Of a DNA stretch of 64,000 nt, positions 43,584 through 52,604 are shown piece by piece. This DNA is from Streptomyces sp. MP131-18. Lineage in GTDB: Bacteria > Actinomycetota > Actinomycetes > Streptomycetales > Streptomycetaceae. How positions within the stretch are numbered: the first letter of the stretch is position 1; each line of letters opens with the position of its first letter. The notes under the pieces were generated by a model. The model was given only the letters and a program-made list of their open reading frames with translations, did no database searches and was not told the DNA's origin. Position numbers and translations under genes: made by a program. The DNA is taken from contig NZ_LZNS01000001.1 in NCBI RefSeq assembly GCF_001984575.1, positions 4,488,049 through 4,552,048 on the forward strand, written 5' to 3'.

Positions 43584-43916
43584 TCAGGTGCGCAGCAGGC
43601 GGGCGATGGCGGCGGTGGCCTCCTCGACCTTGGCGTCGATCTCGGGCCCGCCCTCCTCGGCTGCGTGGGCCACGCAGTGCCGCAAGTGCTCTTCGAGGAG
43701 CTGGAGCGCGAAGGACTGGAGCGCCTTGGTGGAGGCGGAGACCTGCGTCAGTATGTCGATGCAGTAGATGTCCTCCTCGACCATGCGCTGGAGGCCGCGG
43801 ACCTGGCCCTCGATGCGGCGCAGGCGCTTCAGGTGCGCGTCCTTGTCCTTGCTGTAGCCGTGCGGACCGCTGGGCGCACTGCCCGATTCGGGCGTTACCG
43901 TCTCAATTGTTGCCAT
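43584..43916 (-). CDS. csoR: CsoR-family copper-sensing transcriptional repressor
   Basis: This 110-residue four-helix repressor releases DNA when Cu(I) binds. The copper ligands are visible: Cys in EEDIYCIDILTQV, and His and Cys in LLEEHLRHCVAHA with the required spacing (HxxxC). The N-terminal ~25 residues are flexible. The ATG at 43916 follows AGGAGGG. A palindrome of the CsoR type lies just upstream. No copper ATPase or chaperone gene is in the window, so its targets beyond itself lie elsewhere. Confidence 0.92.
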   Translation of the reverse strand: MATIETVTPESGSAPSGPHGYSKDKDAHLKRLRRIEGQVRGLQRMVEEDIYCIDILTQVSASTKALQSFALQLLEEHLRHCVAHAAEEGGPEIDAKVEEATAAIARLLRT

Positions 43917-43936
43917 TGCTGCCCTCCTGGGACTCT

Positions 43937-43955
43937 TATACCCCTGATGGGTATA
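43937..43955. promoter_or_regulatory. CsoR operator
   Basis: TATACCC and GGGTATA flank five bases, giving a 19-base palindrome 20 bases upstream of the csoR start codon. This matches the GTATACCC-type operator described for actinobacterial CsoR and predicts autorepression. Confidence 0.85.
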
Positions 43956-44022
43956 GCGTAACGAATGGACAATGGGGCACGCAGTATCGTGCAGCCTCCA
44001 GGCCACCTGTCTGCCTGGTTGG

Positions 44023-44066
44023 GTTCATTTTCTATTCACTTATGACCGTCACTCGCTTCACCTGAT
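44023..44066 (+). promoter_or_regulatory. PHO box (PhoP binding site) upstream of pstS
   Basis: Four consecutive 11-base units are present: GTTCATTTTCT, ATTCACTTATG, ACCGTCACTCG and CTTCACCTGAT. They match the TTCA-containing direct repeats of the streptomycete PHO box. The first two and the fourth are closest to consensus and the third is weaker. The site lies 45 bases before the pstS start and should place the pst operon under PhoR-PhoP. Confidence 0.88.
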
Positions 44067-44111
44067 CAACCTACTTTCGGGTGCGAACGGCGACGGGAAG
44101 GACTGACGACA

Positions 44112-45212
44112 GTGAAGCTAAGGCTCGGCGCGGTGCTGGTCTCCGGCGCTCTGGTCCTCCTCACTGCCTGCGGAACAGACGACAACTCGGGCCTTCCCGG
44201 CGCGGTCGACTTCTCCGTGGAGAACCTTCGCTGTGCACCCAGCGGCACGCTGCTCGCCTCGGGCTCCAGCGCACAGGCGAACGCGATGGAGGTCTGGGTG
44301 AACACTTACCAGGCCAACTGTGAAGACAGTCAGATCAACTACAAGGCGACCGGTTCCGGGGCCGGGGTGCAGGAGTTCCTCCAGGGCACCACGGCCTTCG
44401 CGGGCTCGGACTCGCAGCTGACCGAGTCCGAGGTCGAGGAGTCCCGGCGGGTGTGCCGGGACGGCGGCCGGGCCGTTCACCTGCCGATGGTGGCCGGGCC
44501 CATCGCCGTCGCCTACCAGCTGCCGGGCGTGGACGACCTGGTCCTCGACGCGGAGACGCTGGCGCGGATCTTCGACTCCGACATCCGCCGCTGGAACGAT
44601 CCGGCCATCGCCGAGCTGAATCCGGACGCCCGGCTGCCGGACATCCCGATCACGCCCTTCCACCGCTCCGACGGGTCGGGCACCACCGACAACTTCACCT
44701 CCTACCTGAACGCCTCCGCCCCCGAGGCGTGGCCCTACGAGCCGGACAAGAGCTGGCGGGGCCGCGGCGGGCAGTCCGCGGACGGCTCCTCGGGCCTGGT
44801 CGGCATGGTGCAGCAGAATCCGGGGGCCATCTCCTACTTCGAGCTGTCCTACGCCCACCAGAACGATCTGGACACCGTGCGGCTCGACACCGGGGCGGAC
44901 GAGCCGGTCGAGGCCACCGTGGAGAACTCCTCGAACGCCGTCGCCCAGGCCGACGTGACCGGCGAGGACGGCGACCTCGCCCTCGAACTCGACTACGCGA
45001 CGCGCGAGACGGGCGTGTACCCGATCGTGCTGGTCACGTATGAGATCGTCTGCGACCGCGGGAACAACCCGGCGACCCTCGACCTGGTCAAGGCGTTCCT
45101 CACCTACACGGCCGGGGAGGACGGCCAGCGGGCGCTCGGCGAGATCGACTACGCGCCGATCTCCGACGACATCATCCAGCAGGTGCGCCAGCGCATCGAC
45201 GCGATGGACTGA
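44112..45212 (+). CDS. pstS: Phosphate ABC transporter substrate-binding lipoprotein
   Basis: This 366-residue lipoprotein captures phosphate outside the cell. The signal sequence ends in LVLLTACG at residue 20. Phosphate-contacting segments are ASGSSAQANAME near 51, FAGSDSQLTESE near 96 and RSDGSGTTDNFTSYL near 184. The GTG at 44112 has GGAAGGA upstream. It is the first gene of the pstSCAB operon behind the PHO box. Confidence 0.96.
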   Translation: MKLRLGAVLVSGALVLLTACGTDDNSGLPGAVDFSVENLRCAPSGTLLASGSSAQANAMEVWVNTYQANCEDSQINYKATGSGAGVQEFLQGTTAFAGSDSQLTESEVEESRRVCRDGGRAVHLPMVAGPIAVAYQLPGVDDLVLDAETLARIFDSDIRRWNDPAIAELNPDARLPDIPITPFHRSDGSGTTDNFTSYLNASAPEAWPYEPDKSWRGRGGQSADGSSGLVGMVQQNPGAISYFELSYAHQNDLDTVRLDTGADEPVEATVENSSNAVAQADVTGEDGDLALELDYATRETGVYPIVLVTYEIVCDRGNNPATLDLVKAFLTYTAGEDGQRALGEIDYAPISDDIIQQVRQRIDAMD

Positions 45213-45240
45213 GGATCGAGGACGAGGACCGGGACCACTC

Positions 45241-46185
45241 ATGCCGTCTCACACCAAGAGCACCGCCCGCCTCGGCGACCGGGTGTTCAGCAACCTGTCC
45301 AAGGGCTCCGGGATCGCCCTGCTGGCGATCATGGCCGCCATCGCGGTCTTCCTCGCGATCCGCGCGGTGGTCGCGATCCGGGCCAACGAGGGCAACTTCC
45401 TCACCACCTTCGCCTGGGACGCCAACGCCGACCCGCCGTACTTCGGCATCGCCGTGCTGCTGTTCGGCACGGTCGTCAGCTCCGTCATCGCGATGGTGCT
45501 CGCCGTGCCGGTCGCGGTGGGCATCGCGCTGTTCATCTCGCACTACGCGCCGCGCCGGCTGGCCGCCGGAATCGGGTACGTCGTCGATCTGCTGGCCGCC
45601 GTGCCGAGCATCATCTACGGCCTGTGGGGCGCCCTCTACCTGGTGCCGCAACTGACCGGTCTGTACGAGTGGCTGGACCAGTTCTTCGGCTGGACCGGGG
45701 TCTTCGCCTACGACGGCACCCCGGCCCGTTCGCTCATGACCGTCGGCATCCTGCTGGCCATCATGATCCTGCCGATCATCACGAGCGTCACCCGCGAGGT
45801 GTTCCTCCAGACCCCGAAGGCCAACCAGGAGGCGGCCCTCGCGCTCGGCGCCACCCGCTGGGAGGTCGTCCGGATGACGGTGCTGCCGTTCGGCCGCTCC
45901 GGCGTGATCAGCGCCTCCATGCTCGGCCTCGGCCGGGCGCTCGGCGAGACGATGGCGGTCGCGACCGTGCTGTCGCCGAGCTTCCTGATCAACGCGAGCC
46001 TGCTGGAGTCCGGCGGCGGCACGTTCGCGCAGAACATCGCCAGCCAGTTCAAAGAGGCGGGTTCCATGGGCCGGGACGCGCTGATCGCCTCCGGGCTCGT
46101 GCTGTTCCTGCTCACCCTGCTGGTAAACGGCGCGGCCCGGCTGATCATCGCCCGCCGCAAGGAGTACTCGGGAGCCAACGCATGA
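45241..46185 (+). CDS. pstC: Phosphate ABC transporter permease
   Basis: This is a 314-residue membrane subunit with about six helices. The cytoplasmic ABC-contact loop is visible as QEAALALGATRWEVVRMTV (EAA motif) near residues 199-217. The fold and length match PstC. It follows pstS by 28 bases and overlaps pstA by ATGA. Confidence 0.95.
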   Translation: MPSHTKSTARLGDRVFSNLSKGSGIALLAIMAAIAVFLAIRAVVAIRANEGNFLTTFAWDANADPPYFGIAVLLFGTVVSSVIAMVLAVPVAVGIALFISHYAPRRLAAGIGYVVDLLAAVPSIIYGLWGALYLVPQLTGLYEWLDQFFGWTGVFAYDGTPARSLMTVGILLAIMILPIITSVTREVFLQTPKANQEAALALGATRWEVVRMTVLPFGRSGVISASMLGLGRALGETMAVATVLSPSFLINASLLESGGGTFAQNIASQFKEAGSMGRDALIASGLVLFLLTLLVNGAARLIIARRKEYSGANA

Positions 46186-47258
46186 GCCGGCCCGAAGCAC
46201 ACACCGCCACCGGAGCCCCCGCCGTCGAGCGCGTCACGCTCCGGCCGCCGCGGCTGCCCAGCTGGTCCGTGGCCGCCCTGGCCGTCGGCTCGCTCGCGCT
46301 CGGCATCGCGATCGGCCTGATCGGCGGCTTCGAGAGCCGCGTGCAGTGGGGCCTCATCGCGGCCGTGGTGTTCGTGGCCACGACGTTCTGGCTGTCCGCC
46401 GCGATCGAGGGCCGCCGCTTCGCGACGGACCGGATGGCGGCCATCCTCGTGTGGGCCTGCTTCATCGTGGCCGTGCTGCCGCTGGCGTCCCTCCTGTGGG
46501 AGACGGTCGCCCGCGGCCTGCCGGGCGTCGACTGGTACTTCCTGACCCATTCGATGAACGGCGTGCTGAGCTGGCAGGACGGCGGCGGGATCTACCACGC
46601 CATCCTGGGCACGGTGCAACAGGTGCTGCTCGCCTCCCTCATCGCGCTGCCGCTCGGCCTGCTCACGGCCGTCTACCTGGTGGAGTACGGGCGCGGCCGG
46701 CTGGCCAAGGCCATCACCTTCTTCGTGGACGTGATGACCGGCATTCCGTCCATCGTCGCCGGCCTGTTCATCCTCAGCCTGTGGATCATGATGCTCGACT
46801 TCGGGTACTCGGGCTTCGCCGGCGCCATGGCGCTGGCCATCCTGATGATGCCGATTGTCGTCCGTTCCACGGAGGAGATGCTCAAGCTGGTGCCCAACGA
46901 GCTGCGGGAAGCCTCGCTCGCCATGGGCGTGCCGAAGTGGCGCACGATCCTGAAGGTGGTGCTGCCGACCGCGATCGGCGGCATCACCACCGGCGTGATG
47001 CTGGCCCTGGCCCGCATCGCCGGCGAGACCGCCCCGATCATCCTGCTGGTCTTCGGGAACAACATGATCAACGGGAACGCGTTCGAAGGCGCCCAGTCCT
47101 CCCTGCCGCTGTACATCTACGAGCAGTGGGGGTACGGAACGGAAGCGGCGTACGACCGGGCCTGGGCGGCGGCGCTGGTGCTGATCGCGTTCGTGATGAT
47201 CCTCAACCTGGCGGCCCGCGGCATCGCCCGCTGGAAGGCCCCGAAGACCGGCCGCTGA
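46182..47258 (+). CDS. pstA: Phosphate ABC transporter permease
   Basis: This 358-residue second permease subunit has a longer N-terminal region with extra hydrophobic segments. The EAA loop REASLAMGVPKWRTILKVV near residue 244 contacts PstB. The overlap with pstC implies coupled translation and 1:1 stoichiometry. Confidence 0.95.
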   Translation: MSRPEAHTATGAPAVERVTLRPPRLPSWSVAALAVGSLALGIAIGLIGGFESRVQWGLIAAVVFVATTFWLSAAIEGRRFATDRMAAILVWACFIVAVLPLASLLWETVARGLPGVDWYFLTHSMNGVLSWQDGGGIYHAILGTVQQVLLASLIALPLGLLTAVYLVEYGRGRLAKAITFFVDVMTGIPSIVAGLFILSLWIMMLDFGYSGFAGAMALAILMMPIVVRSTEEMLKLVPNELREASLAMGVPKWRTILKVVLPTAIGGITTGVMLALARIAGETAPIILLVFGNNMINGNAFEGAQSSLPLYIYEQWGYGTEAAYDRAWAAALVLIAFVMILNLAARGIARWKAPKTGR

Positions 47259-47297
47259 CGAGCGCCGACGAGAGCGGAAGAAAGAGAAGCCCCCACC

Positions 47298-48077
47298 ATG
47301 GCCAAGCGCATCGACGTCCAGGGACTCACCGCGTACTACGGCTCCCACAAGGCGATCGAGGGCATCACCCTTCAGGTGGAGCCCCGGTCCGTGACCGCGT
47401 TCATCGGCCCGTCCGGCTGCGGCAAGTCCACCTTCCTCCGCACGCTCAACCGCATGCACGAGGTCACGCCGGGCGGGCGCGTCGAGGGCAGGGTGCTGCT
47501 CGACGAGGAGGACCTGTACGGCCCCGGCGTCGACCCGGTGTCCGTGCGCCGCACGGTCGGCATGGTCTTCCAGCGGCCCAACCCGTTCCCCACCATGTCG
47601 ATCTACGACAATGTGGCGGCCGGGCTGAAGCTGAACGGGATCAAGTACCGCAAGTCCGAGCTCGACGACATCGTCGAGAAGAACCTGCGCGGTGCCAATC
47701 TGTGGAACGAGGTCAAGGACCGGCTGAACAAGCCGGGTTCCGGCCTGTCCGGCGGCCAGCAGCAGCGGCTGTGCATCGCCCGCGCCACGGCCGTCGAGCC
47801 CGAGGTACTGCTGATGGACGAGCCGTGCTCCGCGCTGGACCCGATCTCCACCCTCGCGATCGAGGACCTGATCGACAAGATGAAGGCGCAGTTCACCATC
47901 GTCATCGTCACCCACAACATGCAGCAGGCCGCCCGCGTGTCCGACCGCACCGCGTTCTTCAACCTGTCGGCGATCGGCGAGCCCGGCCGGCTGATCGAGG
48001 TCGACGGCACCGAGAAAATCTTCTCCAACCCCTCGGTGCAGGCCACCGAGGACTACATCTCGGGCCGCTTCGGCTGA
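47298..48077 (+). CDS. pstB: Phosphate ABC transporter ATP-binding protein
   Basis: This is a 259-residue ATPase of the Pst system. Walker A is GPSGCGKST at about 37-45, the signature is LSGGQQQR near 150, Walker B is VLLMDEPCSALDP near 170, and the switch histidine is in IVTHNMQQA near 204. These match PstB closely. A strong hairpin follows 14 bases after the stop. Confidence 0.97.
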   Translation: MAKRIDVQGLTAYYGSHKAIEGITLQVEPRSVTAFIGPSGCGKSTFLRTLNRMHEVTPGGRVEGRVLLDEEDLYGPGVDPVSVRRTVGMVFQRPNPFPTMSIYDNVAAGLKLNGIKYRKSELDDIVEKNLRGANLWNEVKDRLNKPGSGLSGGQQQRLCIARATAVEPEVLLMDEPCSALDPISTLAIEDLIDKMKAQFTIVIVTHNMQQAARVSDRTAFFNLSAIGEPGRLIEVDGTEKIFSNPSVQATEDYISGRFG

Positions 48078-48091
48078 GCCGGCCGGAGCGT

Positions 48092-48133
48092 GCGGATGCC
48101 CGCCCCCCTGAGTGAGCGGGGGCGGGCATCCGC
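48092..48133. terminator. Perfect 16-bp hairpin between pstB and the subtilase
   Basis: GCGGATGCCCGCCCCC and GGGGGCGGGCATCCGC pair perfectly round a ten-base loop. It ends the pst operon and, from the other strand, the convergent peptidase gene. Confidence 0.9.
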
Positions 48134-48140
48134 CGGTGGA

Positions 48141-51100
48141 TCAGGCCGTGCGGTAGGCGTCGATGATCTCCTGCGTCACCGTGTTGCCCGCCGCGTCCTC
48201 GGCCGCCGCGCGCAGCGAAACCGAGCCGTCGGCCTCGGGGTTGGCGATCTGCACCGCGTCGCCCTCGACGGGCGCCTCGGTCCACGTCTCGCCGCCGTCG
48301 GCCGACCAGGAGACGGTCAGCGAGGCCAGTTCGCCGTCCGCGCCCGCGCCCTGCACGGTTACCGGAACGGTCACCGTTTCACCCGCGGGCGAGGTGCTGT
48401 CCAGCGCCAGCTCCGGGGTGAAGCGGACCACGGTCGCCGGGACCGGCACCGGCCCGTCCTCGGGGCCCGCCGCGGAGGTGAACGTGTGCGAGACGGTGAT
48501 CTCCGTGCTCACCGACGCGACCGGCAGGGGGCCGGCCGGGTCCCTGGAGACCGTCGTCACCAGCTCGTACTCGGCCTCCTCCGCGGGCAGTTCGAACTCC
48601 ACGACGTCCAGCAGGTCGTCCGCGGTCGCGAACTCCTCGCCGTTGCGGTACAGCGTGGTGCTCGCGCTGTCGTACGCGCTGTAGCCCAGGTGCCCCGCGC
48701 CGTCGGAGAACGGGCGGATCGCGCCGTAGAGGGTGTTGCCCAGCCGGTACAGGCCGTCGTCCGCGCCGAGCGCCGGGCCGAAGACGCCCACGTTGAACGT
48801 CGCCTCGTAGGTGCCGCCCGCCTCGTACGCCGTGAAGTCGGACGTGCCGCCCGCGACGCTGAACGCCTCCGGGTCGGTCTGCATGAAGTCCTGGAGCCAC
48901 TCGCCGCCCGCGGTGTCCACGAACACCTCGGTGGTGCGCGGCAGCGCGTGCTCGGTGGCCGAGGCCCACCCGATCTGCGAGGAGGCGGTGAACAGCACCC
49001 CGGTCCGCTCCGGCAGCGAGGCGCCCTCGTGCGTGGTGATCGACGCCAGGTCCGCCGCCTCGGTGTGATCCGTCAGACCGGTGTAGAACGAGCCCTCCTG
49101 CACGTCGGCGGCGTGGTACTCGACGCCCTCGCGCTCCCAGGTGGCGCCCGCGTAGCCGGAGACCGACCAGCCGGCGCCCGGCTCGCCGAGCTGCGCGGTG
49201 CGGAAGCCTTCCGGCAGGCCGGTGGCGTTCCAGGCCGAGTCGAACGAGGTTTCGCCGTCCTGCCCCAGCTGGTAGCCGACGGTCAGGTCGCTCTGCACGG
49301 CCTCCTCGTCCGGGACGGTCATCACGATTTCCTCGGCCGTCGAGGCGTCCACGGCGATGGCCGTGTCCTCGGTCAGCGTCAGGCCGGGCTGCACCAGCCA
49401 GTCGACGCCGGCGATGTCGCCCGCCTCGTCGCTGACGAAGACGCTGGCGTCCACCTGGTAGTCCCCGGCGGGCAGCCGCACCGTGCCGGTGCCGTCCGTG
49501 CCGGACACGTCGTGGAACTCCTGCGTCTCCATGTCGATCACCGTGGCCCACCAGTCGGTGGCGGGCGCCCCCGAGCGGTCGGTGGCCTCGATGGACAGCT
49601 CGAACTTCTGCTCCTCGCGGTCCACCGCCCCCGCCGTGCGGACGGTCTGCCCGGCGTCGCCTGTCGCGGTGATGTACGTGCTGTACGCGCCGTACAGCTC
49701 ACCGCCCGGCGTGGTGTCGGCGGTGGCCTGCACCGTGGCGGTGCCGTGGGCGGGCACGGTGACCTCGGTGGCGCTCAGCTCGAACATGCCCTCGGGCGCC
49801 GCGTTCCCCTCGGGGTCGGTGCCGGTGGCGGACAGCTGGAGGGTGACGTCCGTGTCGCCGTGGTTGGTGTACGTCAGGTCCCGCGCCACGGGCTCGGCGT
49901 CCTCGTGCGGCCACGGAACGGTGCCGAAGCTGAGGGACACCGGGTCGGCGGTGACCGTCTGGCCGAGCGCGGCAGGCACGTCGATGCGGCCCGAGCCCTG
50001 CTGGAACGCGCTGTAGCCGTCGCCCGGCTGCGCCGACGAGGTCAGCGCGGCCTTGATCTGCTCGCCGGTCCAGTCCGGGTGCGCCTGCGCGAGGAGCGCG
50101 GCGGCGCCCGAGGCGTGCGGGGTGGCCATGGAGGTGCCGGAGATCGCGACGTAGCCGTCGGCGACGGGCTCCCCGTACTCCCAGATGGCGGCGCCCTCGG
50201 CCCCGGCCGCGCCGATGTCGACGCCGGGGGCGGTGACGTCCGGCTTGACGGCGCCGTCGCGGGTGCGCGGGCCCACGGAGGAGAAGTCGGCCAGCACGTC
50301 GGACTTGTCGACCGCGCCCAGGGTCAGGGCGGCGTCCGCGGTGCCCGGCGAGCCGATCGTCCCGGCGCCGGGTCCTGAGTTGCCCGCGGCGATCACGAAG
50401 AGGGCGTCGGACTCGGCGGAGAGGTTGTTGACGGCCTCTTCCATCGGGTCGATCTCCGCGGTGGCGAAGCCGCCGAGGCTCATGCTGACGACGTCGGCGC
50501 CCTGCTCGACGGCCCACTCCATGCCCTCGATGATGTCCGACTCGAAGCCCGAGCCGCTGTCGTCGAGGACCTTGCCGTTCAGCAGCGCGGCGCCGGGTGC
50601 GACGCCGCGGTAGGCGCCGTCCGAGTGGGCGCCGGTGCCGGCGGCGGTGGAGGCGACGTGCGTGCCGTGGCCGTCGCGGTCGCCCGCGTCCGCGGACTCG
50701 GAGAAGTTCTGTTCGGCGACGACCTGACCGGCCAGGTCGGCGTGTTCGCTGCTGACGCCGGTGTCGAGGACGGCGATGGTGGTGCCCTCGCCGTCGTACC
50801 CGGCCTCCCACGCCTCGGGCGCGCCGATCTGCGGAACGCTTTCGGTCAGCGTCTTCGTCGCGATGCCGTCCAGGGCGATGGCGGCGATGCCGGGGGCGGC
50901 GGCCAGCGGCTGGTCGCCCTCGGCGGGCTGCGTGAGCGTCTCCCACATGGCCGCGGCCCGCTCGTCGGCGACGGCGAACGCCTCGCCGTTGATGGCGTCG
51001 AGCGCGGTGCCGCCGGTGTCGTTCAGCGCCCGGGGGCGCTCCTCGTCGTAGGTGACGATGAGCGGGAGCCCGTCGGCGGAACGGTACTCCTCGCGGCTCA

Positions 51101-51464
51101 GCTCGGTGACGTTGAACAGGCGGCGGTCCAGCGTCCCGTTCTCCAGCAGCGGCAGCACGTCCGCCGGCAGGACGTGGGTGAACTCGCCGCTGTTCAGCAC
51201 GCGGACCGGTACCGACTCGCGGCCCGGGGCGCGGACAAGTCCGGTGACCTCGCCGTTCGCGTCCAGCACGACCCGGTCGCCGGTGATCAGCGTGACGGAC
51301 ACGGCACCGGCTCCGGTGCGGTCGGCCGCTTCCGCGGTGGCCGCGGAACCGGGGTCCGCGGCTGCCGGGCCGGTGGCCCCCGCCGCGAGCGCCGCCGCCA
51401 CGACGGCCCCGGCTGCGGCTGTCGTGGCACGCGATATGCGCGTTCTTCTCGGTTTCTTCGTCAA
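48141..51464 (-). CDS. Large secreted S8 family subtilase with extended C-terminal region
   Basis: This is a 1107-residue exported protease. A signal with a basic head (TKKPRRTRISRAT) and Ala-rich core opens it, followed by a propeptide-like region to about residue 215. The catalytic domain shows Asp in AVLDTGVSSEHAD (near 234), His in DGHGTHVAST (near 267) and Ser in SGTSMATPHASG (near 443). The remaining ~600 residues form beta-rich domains including a fibronectin-like section and, near the end, a Big/Ig-like segment (VSWSADGGETWTEAPVEG). The start is the TTG at 51464 with AGGGGG upstream. It lies between the pst and pit loci. The substrate is unknown. Confidence 0.93.
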   Translation of the reverse strand: MTKKPRRTRISRATTAAAGAVVAAALAAGATGPAAADPGSAATAEAADRTGAGAVSVTLITGDRVVLDANGEVTGLVRAPGRESVPVRVLNSGEFTHVLPADVLPLLENGTLDRRLFNVTELSREEYRSADGLPLIVTYDEERPRALNDTGGTALDAINGEAFAVADERAAAMWETLTQPAEGDQPLAAAPGIAAIALDGIATKTLTESVPQIGAPEAWEAGYDGEGTTIAVLDTGVSSEHADLAGQVVAEQNFSESADAGDRDGHGTHVASTAAGTGAHSDGAYRGVAPGAALLNGKVLDDSGSGFESDIIEGMEWAVEQGADVVSMSLGGFATAEIDPMEEAVNNLSAESDALFVIAAGNSGPGAGTIGSPGTADAALTLGAVDKSDVLADFSSVGPRTRDGAVKPDVTAPGVDIGAAGAEGAAIWEYGEPVADGYVAISGTSMATPHASGAAALLAQAHPDWTGEQIKAALTSSAQPGDGYSAFQQGSGRIDVPAALGQTVTADPVSLSFGTVPWPHEDAEPVARDLTYTNHGDTDVTLQLSATGTDPEGNAAPEGMFELSATEVTVPAHGTATVQATADTTPGGELYGAYSTYITATGDAGQTVRTAGAVDREEQKFELSIEATDRSGAPATDWWATVIDMETQEFHDVSGTDGTGTVRLPAGDYQVDASVFVSDEAGDIAGVDWLVQPGLTLTEDTAIAVDASTAEEIVMTVPDEEAVQSDLTVGYQLGQDGETSFDSAWNATGLPEGFRTAQLGEPGAGWSVSGYAGATWEREGVEYHAADVQEGSFYTGLTDHTEAADLASITTHEGASLPERTGVLFTASSQIGWASATEHALPRTTEVFVDTAGGEWLQDFMQTDPEAFSVAGGTSDFTAYEAGGTYEATFNVGVFGPALGADDGLYRLGNTLYGAIRPFSDGAGHLGYSAYDSASTTLYRNGEEFATADDLLDVVEFELPAEEAEYELVTTVSRDPAGPLPVASVSTEITVSHTFTSAAGPEDGPVPVPATVVRFTPELALDSTSPAGETVTVPVTVQGAGADGELASLTVSWSADGGETWTEAPVEGDAVQIANPEADGSVSLRAAAEDAAGNTVTQEIIDAYRTA

Positions 51465-51598
51465 CTTTCCCCCTGGAAAGTGGTGTGGGGAGGGGGGAGT
51501 CGTCCACCCCCTCCCGAATCCTGTCCGGGTCACCGGCCGCGGACCCGCGGGGTGGGCGGGGGGATGGGTGAGGGGTTTGTGAACCAGTGGGGTGCGGC

Positions 51599-52597
51599 TC
51601 AGGCGAAAACGAAGTGGACCAGCACGTAGCTGACGGCGGCCACTCCGGCCGCGGCGGGCATGGTGATGAACCAGCCGAGCACGATGTTCTTGGCCACCTG
51701 CCAGCGCACCGCGCTGAGCCGCCGGGTCGCGCCCGAGCCCATGATTGCGGCGGTGATGACGTGCGTCGTGGAGACCGGCGCGTGGAAGATGTACGAGGCC
51801 GCGTACAGCACGGAGGCGGCCGTGGTCTCCGCGGCGAAGCCGCGCGGCGGGTCGAGCTCGATGATGCGGCGGCCCAGCGTCCGCATGATGCGCCAGCCGC
51901 CCACGTAGGTACCGAGCGACAGCATCCCGGCACAGGTGATTTTCACCCAGACGGGAATGCCGCCGCCCTCCTCCTCGACGTCCGCGATGACCAGGGCCAT
52001 CACCACCACGCCCATCGTCTTCTGCGCGTCCTGGAGCCCGTGCCCGAGGGCCATGCCCGCGGCCGAGACGGTCTGCGCCATGCGGAAGCCGCGCTGCGCG
52101 CGGTGCGGATTGGCCCGCCGGAACGCCCACAGGATGGCGACCATCACCAGGTAGCCGAGGATCAGGCCGATGACGGGGGACAGGAACATCGGCAGGATGA
52201 CCTTCGCCAGCACCCCGTCCCAGTACACCGTGGAGGTCCCGGCGAGCGCGGCGCCCACGAGGCCGCCGAAGAGGGCGTGCGAGGAGGAGGACGGCAGGCC
52301 CAAGTACCAGGAGACCAGGTTCCACACAATGGCCCCGACCAGCGCGGCGAAGAGGATGATCATGCCCTCGTCGCCGGTGGGCGCGTCGATCAGCCCTTCG
52401 CTGACGGTCTCGGCGACCTCCTGGCCGAGGAACGCGCCGGCCAGATTCAGACAGGCGGCCATCCCCACCGCGACCCGGGGGGTCAGGGCGCGGGTGGAGA
52501 TCGACGTCGCAATGGCGTTGGCGGAGTCGTGGAAGCCGTTCGTGTAGGTGAAGAACAGCGCCGCGCCGATCACGACGACCAGGGAAAGAGTCTCCAC
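51599..52597 (-). CDS. Low-affinity inorganic phosphate transporter, PiT family
   Basis: This is a 332-residue polytopic membrane protein with the paired signatures of PiT transporters: FTYTNGFHDSANAIATSIST near the N terminus and APVSTTHVITAAIMGSGATR in the second half. About ten hydrophobic helices are evident. It should import metal-phosphate using the proton gradient. The GTG at 52597 lies seven bases after the DUF47 stop; the two form an operon, the usual PiT/PhoU-like pair. Confidence 0.94.
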   Translation of the reverse strand: METLSLVVVIGAALFFTYTNGFHDSANAIATSISTRALTPRVAVGMAACLNLAGAFLGQEVAETVSEGLIDAPTGDEGMIILFAALVGAIVWNLVSWYLGLPSSSSHALFGGLVGAALAGTSTVYWDGVLAKVILPMFLSPVIGLILGYLVMVAILWAFRRANPHRAQRGFRMAQTVSAAGMALGHGLQDAQKTMGVVVMALVIADVEEEGGGIPVWVKITCAGMLSLGTYVGGWRIMRTLGRRIIELDPPRGFAAETTAASVLYAASYIFHAPVSTTHVITAAIMGSGATRRLSAVRWQVAKNIVLGWFITMPAAAGVAAVSYVLVHFVFA

Positions 52598-52604
52598 GGC
52601 GTGC

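Noticed and set aside
48141..52325. One very long minus-strand open frame joining the subtilase to sequence across pit
   Set aside because: The part beyond 51464 is out of frame with the real pit gene and has no coding character; TTG 51464 with AGGGGG is the sensible start.
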